NCBI RefSeq assembly: GCF_010015445.1
Contig: NC_053126.1
Location: forward strand, 14,448,669-14,512,668
Direction: 5' to 3'
DNA from: Perca fluviatilis
Taxonomy: Eukaryota > Chordata > Actinopteri > Perciformes > Percidae
Length of the DNA: 64,000 nucleotides
A program made the translations under genes and the position numbers. A model generated the notes under the pieces. The model had not been told where the DNA came from, made no database searches, and was given only the letters and a program-made list of their open reading frames with translations. Below are positions 52,544 to 64,000 of the stretch, piece by piece (the stretch's first letter is position 1; each line of letters opens with the position of its first letter).

Positions 52544-53246
52544 AAAGTGTTTTAATTCCAACTTGTCCCTACAGCAGGTGGTTCCGTTCCCTCTGGTTTA
52601 AAGATATATTATTATCAGAATAACAATAATCTACTAAATCACCTAGTCAATAGTTTTTGACCGCATGTAGTCAGTACTCCATGGCACATTTCTGCAACAT
52701 GAATGCACATTAACATTTGAAGCCAAAATGTTGAATGTTGATATTAATTTATACTTGTGTGTCAGATAAATGCAAGTCTGGTATGACCAGATGTGGTACA
52801 AAATCATGCAGCACATTAGTCCTCCACATCAAAACACAGACAGTCTTAATAAATGTGTCTGCAAGTTCCTTATTAACCGTCCTTGGTAATGTCCTGATGC
52901 TGAATCTTGAATGAAATAGAAAAATATGGAATGTGTCAAGCAGATATGCTGTTTCAAACAGCTACCTCAGGAGGGAGCTGCAACTGCTCAGGATTCGGCT
53001 CTAATTTCAGTCACAGCTATTGACTACAGACTCCGTCACCTGTCACCTTCTCGACCTGCTCCTGTTTGTCCGTACCACCCTGTTCCCTGTCAGCTCTCCC
53101 GACACATAAGTAAGCAGCAGCTTTGCTTGTAAAGTAAGAGACAGAGTGAAATGACAACAGTCTGCCAGCTTCTCAGGTCTTCTTGTCTCTCTTTTGTCTT
53201 GTCAGTACCCTTCCTGTGATCTGCCCGCTGTGTCCTTTCACGACAG

Positions 53247-53287
53247 GAGGGTCAGACTTTGACAAGCTGCTGGACGACTTCCTCCAG
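53247..53287 (+). other. Exon-like segment, unassigned (GSDFDKLLDDFLQ)
   Basis: A 41-nt segment between TTCACGACAG and CTCCAG|GTGACA reads GSDFDKLLDDFLQ in one frame. This is acidic/hydrophobic and helix-like, more protein-like than the surrounding DNA. It needs one base from a preceding exon and ends in phase 0. I recognise no family, and neighbouring exons could not be established. Confidence 0.25.
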
Positions 53288-54282
53288 GTGACACATTTTG
53301 CCTTTCTTTGCTCTGTGCACACTACGTGTAATTCTACAGCTGTGTCGGTGGTGTCTTTGTTTTCATATTTATCCCTTTGGAGTAAGTGAAGAGTTCATAT
53401 GATGCACTTGTTTAGTTGACAGGACAGGGCACCTCTTTCATCTCCCTTATGTAATTACTTCAATTAGTCATGCAAAGGACGAGGGTTTCAGCTGCAGATG
53501 TAATTTGCCCTCATGCCAAGGTAAAGTCTACTGGTTTTCAAGTGTCCTCTGTATATTTGTCATTTTAACCGAGGGGTAACAGGATAAAAGACTTCCCAAA
53601 GTAAGCCCTCCATTCATAGAAATCATCATAAGTTGTTACGGCGATTTGTGAGTGGCGTCGTTTTAGAATCAAGGCCTTCTCTTTCTTCCTTCCTTACGTT
53701 AAACAGCAGCGTGTTGTCCTCTGTCTTTGAAATGTAAATAATTTGACCGCTCCCATGGCAACACCTCTCATGTAAACAGCCTCAGCGCCATGCACCAGCC
53801 CTCCACTGATATGAACTTTGTTTAGGGGTAGAGTAAGAGAGCGAACCACTTGAGGAGACGTTCACCTTAGAAATCCCTTTCATGTGTTGGAAAAGCGCCG
53901 GTGAACTTCTGTTGTAGTTTATTGCCGGTGTGATTTTGTTTTTTTAAAGCATCCCCCTGGCTCTTTGAAGTGAGAATAGGTCTGTTTTTCCTCTGCAGTG
54001 GTGTCACTATGTCACTGATCATCTGTTTCTTGTCTTTGATTGGATAAGATGAAATCCTTTTTCAATGTCCAGTGTTTCACTGGTCAGACTGGACTAAAAG
54101 TGGTTACAACACAGAGCAAAGAATTACACTGCAGATGCATTTCAGTAGAGCAGGTGTCTTAAGAAATCTGGAAACTTGTCCCATATCGGTTGACATGAAC
54201 GTCATTTTTGTTTGACACTCTGCTGTTGCTATACAAATATATATGTCAACCTAAGAAGACTAAGAAGCATTCAATGATTAGT

Positions 54283-55341
54283 GTGACATTTGGGGAATTA
54301 CAATTGATGAGAAGTTCAATACCACTCACATGTCTGTTAGCTTAGCTTAGCATAAAAACTGGAAATGGGGGGGAAACAGCTAGCCTGGGTCTTTTCATCA
54401 GAAACAAGTCTGCCTACCAGCACCTCTAAAGCTCACTAATTAACATTTTAGATCTCATTTGTTTAATCAATAGAAAAACAAAGTGTAAAAGCTATCTATA
54501 GAAAGTTTTGTGCCGGACTGTTTATTTTCTGGGACCAGTAAGTAGAGATAGCCCGATACCATTTTTAGCTTCCCGATACCGATTCTGATACCTGAACTTG
54601 CATATCGGCCAATACAGAGTACCGATCCGATACCAGTGTGTCATATATTTTATTATGTTTTAACAACTGTATTCTACTATCCCTGTATGTGGATAGTAGT
54701 ATGTGAAATTATTTATATCTTTGTTGTCGGTCTGGCTCAGGTTAAACTCTTTGTGAAACATGAACAAACACAAACAATGAATGCCTAAGAACTTTCTTTT
54801 ATTATGCAGTCTGACAGTCAGTTATAACGGAAAAAGAACATAAATGAACTACTTTAATGTAGATTTTCTTTAGGGCTTTATTACGTGGTATCGGATCGGT
54901 GCATAAACTCCAGTACTTCTTTATACCGATACCAGCGTTTTAGGCAGTATCGGAGCCGATACCAATACTGGTATCGGTATCAGAACATCTCTACCAGTAA
55001 CTTCCTGGAGTGTCGCTGGTTGCCTGACAACTGCTCAATGTGACTCGATAGTTGGACACATGACCCCCCCCCCATGAAGCAGCGAATTGTTGTTTTTATA
55101 CTTGAGTTTTTATGCAGAATAAACAACCGATATATAAACATCTATTTTGTGAGCTAAAGAGGTACTGGTAGGCAGATTTTGTTATCTTTGGGTAAAGCCA
55201 GGCTAGCTGTTTCCAGTCTTTATGCTTAGCTAAGCTAACCGGCAGCTGGCTTCATATTTATCATACAGCCATGAGAGTGGTATTAATCTTCTCATCTGAT
55301 TCCTAGCAAGAAAGAAAATGAGTGTATTTCCCAAAATGTTA
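54283..55341. mobile_element. Palindromic non-autonomous DNA transposon interrupted by a hAT element
   Basis: The left arm (from about 54283) and the right arm (to about 55341) are long imperfect inverted repeats. 'acatttggggaattaca' pairs with 'tgtatttcccaaaatgt', and gttagcttagcttagca pairs with tgcttagctaagctaac. 'aaactggaaa' pairs with 'tttccagtctt', and 'aacagctagcctggg' pairs with 'ccaggctagctgttt'. The middle is split by the hAT-type element at 54543-54993; joining across it restores the order seen in the 51.2-kb copy. No coding capacity is visible. Confidence 0.8.
54543..54993. mobile_element. Nested hAT-type non-autonomous element (451 bp)
   Basis: The ends are TAGAGATAGCCCGATACC and, at the right, GGTATCAGAACATCTCTA, pairing at most positions. 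The interior is full of GATACC / GGTATCGG motifs. The flanks ccagtaag and ccagtaac agree at 7 of 8 bases (or accagtaa exactly if the boundary shifts one base), consistent with an 8-bp target duplication. It sits inside the older palindromic element, so it inserted later. Confidence 0.82.
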
Positions 55342-55968
55342 AATTATTCCTTTAATATGACCGTTTATATTGTCCTGTTTTTATTAGCTGAGAGGACAGG
55401 CTTTAGTGAATGATTGAACTTCAGAAGATTGATGCCTTCACTGACAAAAATGCCCCCTCTTCAAAGTTAGCTGACCAGACCATAATCGTAGTAGGCTATC
55501 TTTTCTCACTTTTTACAGATTTTGTCATGCATGCCTTCATGCTGCTGAAGCCAGTGCTTCATTATGCTTTCCCCGGCTATTCCGGTCAAGCTCGCGCTGC
55601 GGTCACACACATCGAATTGTTCTCCTGACAGTTGTCTGTGCCTTTTACAAGAGCTACTTAAAACAGAGGAAGGTTTTGTTTTCCTTCGGAGCATTATTTT
55701 TACTGATTCATGTGTCTTTTTATGATGTTATTTCATCTCCAAGCGGGTTTAGAAATAGTCTCAAAGTGCTATTCCTAAGCATTTATATACCTAACATATA
55801 AACATTTTTTATTGCTTGAATGTAATTTTGTGGGCAGAAGTAAGAAGGAAAGACAAAAAAGACACACAATTTTTGATTTCCTTCCAATAAATGTTTGGAG
55901 TTGTAATAACCTCTGGGACAGACAGCCTGTTACTGTCTCATGTGGCTAGAGGATCCGGGTTGCTCTCT

Positions 55969-55971
<3 letters not shown>

Positions 55972-56025
<54 letters not shown>
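55972..56025. repeat. 54-bp poly(T) tract
   Basis: An uninterrupted T run preceded by a short CT repeat. On the minus strand it is a long poly(A), which can mark a retroposed copy, but no body or target duplication is recognisable on its left side. Its exact length in an assembly is error-prone. Confidence 0.9.
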
Positions 56026-56026
<1 letters not shown>

Positions 56027-57042
56027 TGGTATGTGTGTCCAAGACCTTGTTACTCTTTGAGGTCTTGGTTTGTTTAATGAAGTGGTATTCTGTCTACACA
56101 GAGGATCACCCCTGAATTTTAAGTTCACTGTGTCAAGTGGCTCTGTTTATAAACTTCTTAGTGTCCCTAATAAAAATGGCTGTTACCCCCATGTTGAGAA
56201 TTGTAAGTCCGATAAAATAATTCCAGCGGCGTTGATTGCTCTTTCTCCTCTGTGATGTCACCACCTCTGGGTTTGTATATGTTCAACCCGTTGCTGACAC
56301 TGAAACCTATGCTTGTGGCTCCGCTGTGCTGAGGGCCAAATGCAAATTGTATCTTAGTGGGCAGCTAGCAGGCCAAAGGAGGTTGTGTTCTCCCGGATTC
56401 GGGTGTGTTTGTACAGACGTTTTTTTTTTTTTAAGGGTGCTGAGGACTTTTTAGCTGTGGCACTGCAGTTTGCTTCAGGACCATCTGAAAAACAACATTA
56501 GCATTCGCGTTACAGGGAGGGGACTGAAAACACGATCCACTCCGCAGTGTGTTTGAAATGTTAACTAAAGAAAACAAGCTGGCTAATGGTTTTGTATTTA
56601 TATATTTTTTTATTTTGGAGGCTTTGAACTCCCCAGAAAATAGCCTAACTGTGAATGTAAAGACACCAAAAGAAGAGCTTGATTTAACCATTGCCTCTGA
56701 GGACTTTCACAGATTTCACTAAAATATTTTCCTACGTTTTTTTTCTTTAAAGTCGTGCCCGAAATTTGTCAGTTTTCATTGAAATGTTATCACCACTGCT
56801 CCAAATGCCCTCAAGCCCAAATCCAGTCATTTTTATAGACGCACTTTTCACATGTTTGATGATGTAGAGGATTCAATGAACAAATTTCCCCTATATAGAA
56901 AAAAGAGGATTGTTATAAAAAAAATATTGTTATAAAACTGCAATCACTCCCACCAGCGTTAGATTTGTTGTAGGCTACTTACCCTATAGGTACAGTAAAT
57001 AAGGTTTGTGTGTGTGTGTGTTCTATTCAAAGAGCGTAAGGT

Positions 57043-58152
57043 CAGTCCTTCCACAAAAATGCTGATTTTTTTTGTGATTGTTGCAGGCAAAAATCCTTGA
57101 TTATGCGGCACGTTTTCTTGAAAAATGCGATGGAATATGCTAGATATTTATGCAATTTTATGCAATGAAATTGTGGGAACTTGCAAAAACTGCGGTTTGA
57201 TGAAAAAGAGAAAAAAAGTGATTCCCCCAACACCCTGCTTATCGATGATGTTCACGTCGCGTAATTACGTCACTTCATAACGTTCCCATGGCAACAGGGG
57301 AACGTGGCTGCTCTTGTGTGAAGTAAACGAGGGGGTAAGCTTCGCTTCAGAACTCAAACCTCCTATGCCGCCATTTTGATGCTACAAAGCGATCACCTCC
57401 CGTTAGCTTTCTATTGACTGCCATTCATTTTGACGTCACTTTGACAGCGAATAACTTTACATCTGAAGCATTTAAAGACTCTATTTGTCCATTGTTTATT
57501 TCTAAAGAAACATGTCAATGTATAAAAGGCTCCATTACCTTGTATATCACATTATGGCTACGTAGTAGACGTTTTTGTATAAATAGGCTAACGATTGTGT
57601 CATAACCACGAGACTTACTGTCGCATAGTAGAGGAATTACCGTATAGTACAGGAGAAGCTCGCAGGCAGTTTCGACTTACGTTAGCTGTTTAGGTTTAAT
57701 TTCTAATGTTAACTAGCATTTTAGTTAGCAATAATTAGCCTGTGCCCATGTTATCTCCTTACATATACCTACACTCTCCGTCTCTGTAAGATTGGGAATG
57801 ATTGAGATTTCTCTTGGCGCAGCTACCAGAAGACTTCTAACTTTCAGACAGGTTGCTCACGTCACATTTACGTTGTCTCTCTCAGTTGGAGGCTGCGCAG
57901 TAACGCTCAGCGCTCACCGGAAAAGTGCTTCTAATATCCTTCACTGGTCTCCGTCCAGAGCAACGGGCTCTGTTGGTCCATTTTATATATGTCAGTGGAA
58001 GTAAACACAACATTTTTCAACTTTCTGCTAAGATATATGTGACTTTTTTTGCGTTGTATTTGAAAAAATGCGGCCCCCGCATAAATATGAGGACTTTGGC
58101 TGATTATGCATTGAGTTATGCAATTGTATATCGCGTTTTTCTGGAGGGACTG
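57043..58152. mobile_element. Non-autonomous DNA transposon, 1.1 kb, with 6-bp target duplication
   Basis: The left end CAGTCCTTCCACAAAAATGC pairs with the right end GCGTTTTTCTGGAGGGACTG (17 of 20). The same six bases, taaggt, lie immediately outside both ends (57037-57042 and 58153-58158). Subterminal regions are again mutually related ('gattatgcggc', 'gaaaaatgcg', 'tgcaattttatgcaatg' on the left; 'gaaaaaatgcgg', 'attatgca' on the right). There is no transposase frame. A 6-bp duplication is not the 8 bp of hAT nor the TA of mariner, so I leave the superfamily open. Confidence 0.8.
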
Positions 58153-58170
58153 TAAGGTGGTAGCCAATGG

Positions 58171-58400
58171 ACCTTTTTCACAGCAGACATTTTGACTTTT
58201 CATAGTAGGAAAAGCACAGCTGAAATTGATAACCTTAACGATGGCTCAATTCCATCAAGTGTCCCAGTAAGATGTTTCAGTGAGTCAGCATGCACAATAC
58301 CAGGGCCTCTCCTAAGTGGAATGCAGCTATCATTAATGGGTTTGAATACACCTGTGCTTTTCCTACTATGACATGTCAACATGTCTGCTGTGAAAAAGGT
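58171..58400. mobile_element. Short palindromic element with ~50-bp inverted ends
   Basis: ACCTTTTTCACAGCAGACAT at the left pairs with ATGTCTGCTGTGAAAAAGGT at the right. The pairing continues through 'cttttcatagtaggaaaagcacagctg' and 'cacctgtgcttttcctactatgaca'. A related half-copy lies at 1231-1345. I see no clear target duplication. It starts only 18 bases after the preceding transposon. Confidence 0.8.
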
Positions 58401-61400
58401 ATATACACTAAACTAGTTACCAGTTTTTTAGTATTGTTTTGCTTTGTAGCTCAGTGATGTTTCTGTACCCCATAACTAATTTACCAGTTCATTACAATGC
58501 CCTGTAATGTCTTCCTGTCTTTGTGTTTTTACGTTTGTTTTGAGACTCTCTTTTTTTCCCCACATAACCATATCATTGTACCCCATATTTATTGTGTAAT
58601 TACCCCATAAATACTGAATAATTACACTGCAATTTTCAGGCTTTCATCAAAAACATTGACCCGTCTTTTTATGCCTGAAGTCTAAACCAAATGGTCATCT
58701 TTTTTGACGTTTGTGACTTTTTTGCATTTAAGCCAAATTAATGAATTCATTGTTTAGAACTACTTTTAACGACCAGTCCCTATGAAAACAGTTAAATAGA
58801 TCATCCAGTGAAATGGGGGCACTGTGTCCAGAAATTTTAGTTTGTTAAAATCTATAATGTAATGTAACCTGCACAAAAAAAAAACCAACATATCTGCATG
58901 GATAGAAACCACCAGAGTCACATGAGAAAATACGTTTTTTTGACCAAATTTTGCTGCCGTATTTAATGTTCTGAAGAAGATTCATTGGAGTCTACTAGAT
59001 ACTGAGTGTATGTGTTTTTTTATTGTTTGTGTGTGTGTGTGTGTGTGGTGTGTTGTGTGTGTGTGCATGTGCATGCGCGGGTGTGTGCGCATGGGTGTGT
59101 GGGCTTGGGGGTTATTACTGCTTCTTGTTGGTTGCGGCTCAGTACTGACTGTCCTGTGGGACATCTGTGGTTTGCGTGATGGGCTTTGTGGAACGGTGCT
59201 CTGTTAGTGGAGTTAAACAGGCCCAGTCACGAGCTCTACCAGACGCCATGGGCACAAGTAGCCTCGTCTCTTTGAGGCTTCGTATACACGCACATATGCC
59301 GACATACTAAAACATAGGCAGATATCCAGACACATTTAGTTTAGGAATACTTAATGCCAAGGAAAATATTTCAATGGAGGACGTGTAACATCTATGCTCC
59401 CACTATCTTGCCCAAGCTGGCCAAATCTCAGAAAACTGTGAATGAGTTGTCCTGCAGCTGTCAAACGTTTTGGCCTTTATTAGCTTAGCAGCACATGTTT
59501 GATACATCCCAATCGCACCAGCACCCACCATCCATTTATCAGTAATGTGTGCAGCCTGCACGTATTTGAAAGCCTTTACACATCAGCCAAGATCCTACTT
59601 TTACTCCTAATGTGTAGCTATCCAACGCTTTAATAGCTGCCTTTTTATGGTTATTGATTTATTTTATTTGAGGAGAGAGTGGGTGTTTGTGTGTGTTAGC
59701 ATTTTATCTCCCTCTTTCCCATTTGTCAGAAAGCGAGCCATAAACCTCCCTGGAGGTTGAGAACAGAACATCCATTACAACTACCAACCGTTTCGTTCAA
59801 AGCGACGCAAGATCCCACATAAGATGTGTAATTTGGTAGGAGATGAAGTGATATTGGCTGGTAAATGTTGTGTATCGGAGTGGTCATTGCCCCATCTCCC
59901 TCTAAGCTGAAATGTTCTCCCTTCTCATGTCAGACCCTGATAGATTTCAAATGATTTTAAGGGCAGAGGAGGATAATGAAGACCAGAGTGTAAACGGGTC
60001 AGAGTGATGTTAAAAAGAGAGGAAAAACTTGGGGAGATCAAACAGCCAGTCTATTGACTTTGATGTTTGTCTCTTTCGTTCTGAGGCGCGGTGGTTTCAG
60101 ACATTTTATTAGTCTTCCACCAAGACGCTTCATCTCTTCTTCCTGCCACCTATTTTTCACATGCAAATTGTAGGTTTAACTAGAACAAAACTTAACTTCC
60201 TAAATTATTTGCTCAATGCAAAACTCTCAGATGGAAGCATAAAGCCTCCTGTGAACTATTTCATATAAGGATCAATAACATTACCTTAAAATAATCTGCA
60301 TCATGTGTGCATAATGCCAAAAGAAAGTGGCTCTAATATGTTGTACTTTCAATCATAGGGATGCTCTTCATGCTGCCTTGTTTTGTTTTCCTCCGCTCTG
60401 ATTTTTAGAAACAAACCAGCAGAGCCACACACACTGGGATGCCAGCATGGGAGGCCCGGCTGGCTTGGCAGGCAGTCTCAGTCCATCAGAGCGGTTGGCC
60501 TTTTATGAGATTACATGAAAGCGCGGGAAATAACGACAAGCTTTTGATCATCAGAAACCAAGCTGATTTACTGCCGAACCCAACACCGTAGCTTAGACCT
60601 GGCAGAGCATCACGTATGCCCGCCTGAGAGAAAGATGAGAGTGAAACAACACACCTCTCTCACTTTACTGCCATGGTTTTAGGTAGAGGTTTGGTGCCAG
60701 GCCTCCTGGTCCCATTCAGCCACAAAGCTTTACCTTTGCTCGGTTAAACTAATGAGCTAATACAGAGGAAATATTTAACTTGTATCAGACATCCACACTC
60801 AACAGAAAGGAATGAACAGAATTTGTGTCAAACAAAATGGAATGGTCTGTTTTTCATTTCTGGGCATTATGTCATGGGATCACACTTCCCTTTTTGAAGT
60901 TGTTTTACCTGAGCGTGGTGGGATTATTTACCACGTTTGTGTTGATTAAATAGTTGATCGTGCTATTTGTGTTGGCAGGTGGAAACTAGCAGGCTATAAA
61001 ATCTTCACTCGCACCAAATACGTCCCCCTTTAAGCACAGTCTGACACATAACCGCCAATGGCTGAGTCAATGTCAAGGCCACGAGGAAAAGCAATATCAT
61101 TTAGGATTACCGTATTTGTTTGATAGCGGGTTGATTTAAAAGTAAGTAGTAAGTTTGATTATTTTGTGAAATATCTTAAATCAGAATCTTGGATTGGTGA
61201 TTGATTATGTAAAGAATGTGCCGAAAATCAACACACTAACTGGGGTCTTAAATATGTTTGCTCTCTAATGCGTGTCAAAGAGATAGGCCTTTGATGAGAG
61301 AATGCCTGACAGAGATGCAGACAGACGAGAAAAGACAGAGACCCACTAGAAACCACAGTAGTCAATGGCATGCTTTACAAGAGACAAAACATTGAACAAA

Positions 61401-63452
61401 AGAAAAAATAGGATAAAGGAAGTATTTGCTTCAAAGGTCTTACTGTAAGTGTAATTTTCAAAAGGGCTGGGTTGCCCCCATTCTGTAATTAAGTTCTTCA
61501 CATTGGGTTTGTCTGGAATTAAAAGGACTATTGCCACTTTTCAACATGGATGTTTTTATATGTCTATGTTTGTCTGTGGTGAAGGATAAAAGGGAGATGC
61601 CTTCCCCTGTCTCCTGAAAAGTCTTTACACCAGTGGAAAGTAGACGAGGAAGAGACTCTGCAGTGTTTGAACCTGTGTCTCGTGCCTTCCTCGTCTTCAA
61701 CCAGTCAACAGAGGTGGTTTCATTTTTTATTGTGTGTCTGACTATATGATGCTTTTGTTTTCTGTCCATAAACTCTGCCCAGATGACTGTAGATGATCCC
61801 AACAGTAAGGACAGTGTCAGAAGTGTCTTCTCTTTATTTATGCGGCCCTTCCAAAGTCCTTCCTGATCCATTTCACTTTCTTCGATTTGATCTCTAAAAT
61901 AATCATCAGCAACTTTTTAAACATGTTTCCTCCACAGCTCTTCGATTGTCTGAAGTTTGACATCAGCGCAATGCCCTTTGTTTTGAAGGAAACTGGAACG
62001 ACAATCGTTTTCAAGTGTCTTACAAAGTGAAAATCTGATGACAGTAGTTGAGACTAGTGGACTGTAAAGCATTATCTGTGGTTCCGTGGTTTCTTCCTCA
62101 AAGTACAGCTCCAGGGCAGCTCTCAGAGTTCAATCACAACCCTGCTCTGCTTCCAAGACTACTTTCAAAATGACAATGATACACTGACGTCAGATGCTGG
62201 TGTTTTGCTAAAAAAAAAAAAAAGAAATACCAAGAAAGAAAAATAATAATAATACAATAAGACACTGCTGATTTTCCTGGAAGCTCTGATTCATTGGATC
62301 CAATGAATTGAAGCCTCTTTGCTTTCTTAGGTCTTTTTTTGTGTGTGCCAGACATTATGTCTTCCTGATGAAGGATAACATTCTTCAAAGGCACTTAAGA
62401 TGTATAATTAATAACAGAAATCAGTAATTTGAAATTGAAACTGAGGACACCCAGGTTTCTTTGAACCCATGAAATCTCCATGGATGACTTGTGGTCCTTT
62501 AATTAGCCAGGATTGAAAAATTGGGTGGGGTCTGTACCCTGTACCCACCAACTACCACCTCCACCCAACACCCTAGACTAAGAAGAGACGTTATTCTTAA
62601 TGTGCTAACATTTTCTTCTTATGTGATCCCAAAGCACAAGCTAATGTCATCCTTTGACAGTGATTTTTTTCCTCTTGGAAAACATCTCCTCATAGCGACA
62701 GCTGTATTGGTTGGCCTCTCATCCTCACAGGCATCCCGCAGGCTACTGATGGAGCCTCCCCTCGTCTGTTGCAGGACTTTTCTGTCAGTCAAAGCCCTGA
62801 GATGAACCACAAGCATTAACCAGAGTCTGTGGTGGTGGTGTCTGTAAACTCCATGTGGTGCAGCCCTTCACATATCCCTCCAACCCTATCTGTCTCTGGG
62901 CTCCATGGTTCGTACCTTAGGCGGCAAAGTGCAGTCATCACATGCTTGTCTAAACTCTGCCAGCTTTGTTTATGGCTCTCCCTTACAGCTACGACTGTAA
63001 GGTCTGTCAGAGAGACAAGAGCTAAATATAGACCAGGCCTGTCATTATCAGGATCATTTGGGAGTAAAGCTGTTTCCATTATGTGATAAGCCAGCAACCA
63101 AAACAATGACGTGCAATAGGTTGTGGGAGCAGGACCTAACTATAACGTAGAATTAATATCTCTGATATGCTTTGAAATGATGAATTCAGACTGATGAGAC
63201 TACCGGCGTTTGTTCTTGAGATGCTTCCATCAGTCAACCAATACAAAGTCGATGCCATTCACAAGTGTTGGGACAAAAAACCTTCTGTCCTTCTTCTCAC
63301 TCCTTCCTGTATTGGTGGTGCCATAGAGGTCCTGGTGAAAAACAGAGCATGTGGCCAGTCTCATGTTTCTCTTTACTCTCTGTGGGTGGTCCCATGGGGG
63401 GGCCGTTTGATTATTCTGGGATAATCTTTTGATTACAATTCAATATAGCCCT

Positions 63453-63455
<3 letters not shown>
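58401..63455. other. No gene recognised
   Basis: This is AT-rich DNA without recognisable coding exons. A segment at about 60410-60520 reads in one frame as NQQSHTHWDASMGGPAGLAG and so on, but it lacks a good donor; it is equally compatible with a conserved non-coding element. An alternating GT/GC stretch is at about 59027-59100. A 137-codon minus-strand open frame at 61458-61871 is unassigned. Confidence 0.35.

Positions 63456-63489
<34 letters not shown>
63456..63489. repeat. (GA)n microsatellite
   Basis: About 17 uninterrupted GA units. Confidence 0.9.
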
Positions 63490-63491
<2 letters not shown>

Positions 63492-63794
63492 ATGAAATTT
63501 CCTTTTTCTCTCCTGTGTGAATGTAAATGAACTGATTACATGAGCAAAAACAGGCATCATCTCCCTGTCCTACCTTGAAGTGAAGAAGAGTTCGGCATTT
63601 GTTTTGTTAATTTACCAGTTTTAGTTTCTCGTCTCCAGTGAGTCTATCCCAACATCTTTTGTATTTGATGTTTGTTCAAATGTCTGGGAGTAGAAATATG
63701 AAAATAAATCAGAAAAGTGTATCCATGTATGCATACTTGGCAAGATTTTGTCTTTCAACCCTTCATTTCGTTTGACGTGCACGTCTGGGAAGAG

Positions 63795-63940
63795 TTTGGG
63801 CATTCAGTGAAGAGGTGATTAACAGACGAAAGACGACACCAGAACTTTGGGAAAAGATTCATGAAATACCGCCATATACGCAAGTGTTTGGCCTAGATGA
63901 CACAATTATTCAACCAAGGAAATTAAGAGACAGCAGAGGG
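63795..63940 (+). CDS. Candidate coding exon of an unidentified plus-strand gene
   Basis: An open frame here reads protein-like: FSEEVINRRKTTPELWEK, then IHEIPPYTQVFGLDDTIIQ, then PRKLRDSRG. It has a balanced charged/hydrophobic pattern unlike chance AT-rich translations nearby. A good donor follows (AGAGGG|GTGCGT, exon end 63940). The acceptor is uncertain: GGGAAG at about 63792 or AACAG at 63825 would both keep the frame. The frame could instead run on to a stop at 63998-64000. I do not recognise the family. If real, the gene continues to the right of the window, and some exon-like segments at 44-53 kb might belong to it. Confidence 0.4.
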
Positions 63941-64000
63941 GTGCGTATGTATCATTCTAGTAGACTACTTCAGCCAAGTCCCTGCACCCAAGATCAGTAG

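Noticed and set aside
55972..56025. Poly(T) as the tail of a processed pseudogene
   Set aside because: No gene-like body or flanking duplication could be recognised beside it.
61458..61871. 137-codon minus-strand frame
   Set aside because: No domain or family is recognised and there is no splice context. A frame of this length is expected by chance in a 64-kb window.

Overview
This window is genomic DNA of a bony fish, almost certainly a teleost. It carries split vertebrate genes with small introns, conserved order and orientation, long dinucleotide and trinucleotide microsatellites, and several transposon and SINE types typical of teleosts. The species cannot be read from the sequence.

Four protein-coding genes are well supported, all on the minus strand. 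In window order they are mafg (coding 10051-11269, promoter probably near 22.7 kb), pycr1 (23506-26684), myadml2 (28913-29824) and notum (34217-39965). This is the vertebrate block MAFG-PYCR1-MYADML2-NOTUM known from human 17q25.3. Each model splices into a full-length reading frame: 162 aa (MafG), 321 aa (Pycr1), 303 aa (Myadml2) and 496 aa (Notum). The products are unrelated in function: a small Maf bZIP transcription factor, a mitochondrial proline-synthesis enzyme, a MARVEL-family membrane protein and a secreted Wnt deacylase. This is a conserved neighbourhood, not a functional operon.

Layout: 1-2.6 kb is AT-rich DNA with two transposon remnants. A GC-rich patch at 2.6-3.2 kb looks like a promoter/first exon of a gene leaving the window on the left. 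3.2-6.2 kb is intergenic. 6.2-10.05 kb is the probable long mafg 3' UTR. 11.3-22.6 kb is probably the first intron of mafg. 23.5-27.1 kb is pycr1, 28.1-30.8 kb is myadml2 and about 33.4-40 kb is notum. From 40 to 64 kb I find no recognisable gene. That part holds scattered repeats and a few exon-like segments on the plus strand, the best being at the right edge (about 63795-63940).

The most informative extra structure is the mobile DNA. There are two clean hAT-type non-autonomous elements with exact 8-bp target duplications, and a third nested inside an older palindromic element. A tRNA-derived SINE has a 16-bp target duplication, and a 1.1-kb element has 20-bp inverted ends and a 6-bp duplication. 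Other structures worth checking are a perfect 38-bp palindrome in a pycr1 intron, a GC-AG intron in pycr1, a perfect 18-bp-stem hairpin near 47.65 kb, and TCF/LEF-type sites upstream of notum. I found no convincing previously undescribed system.
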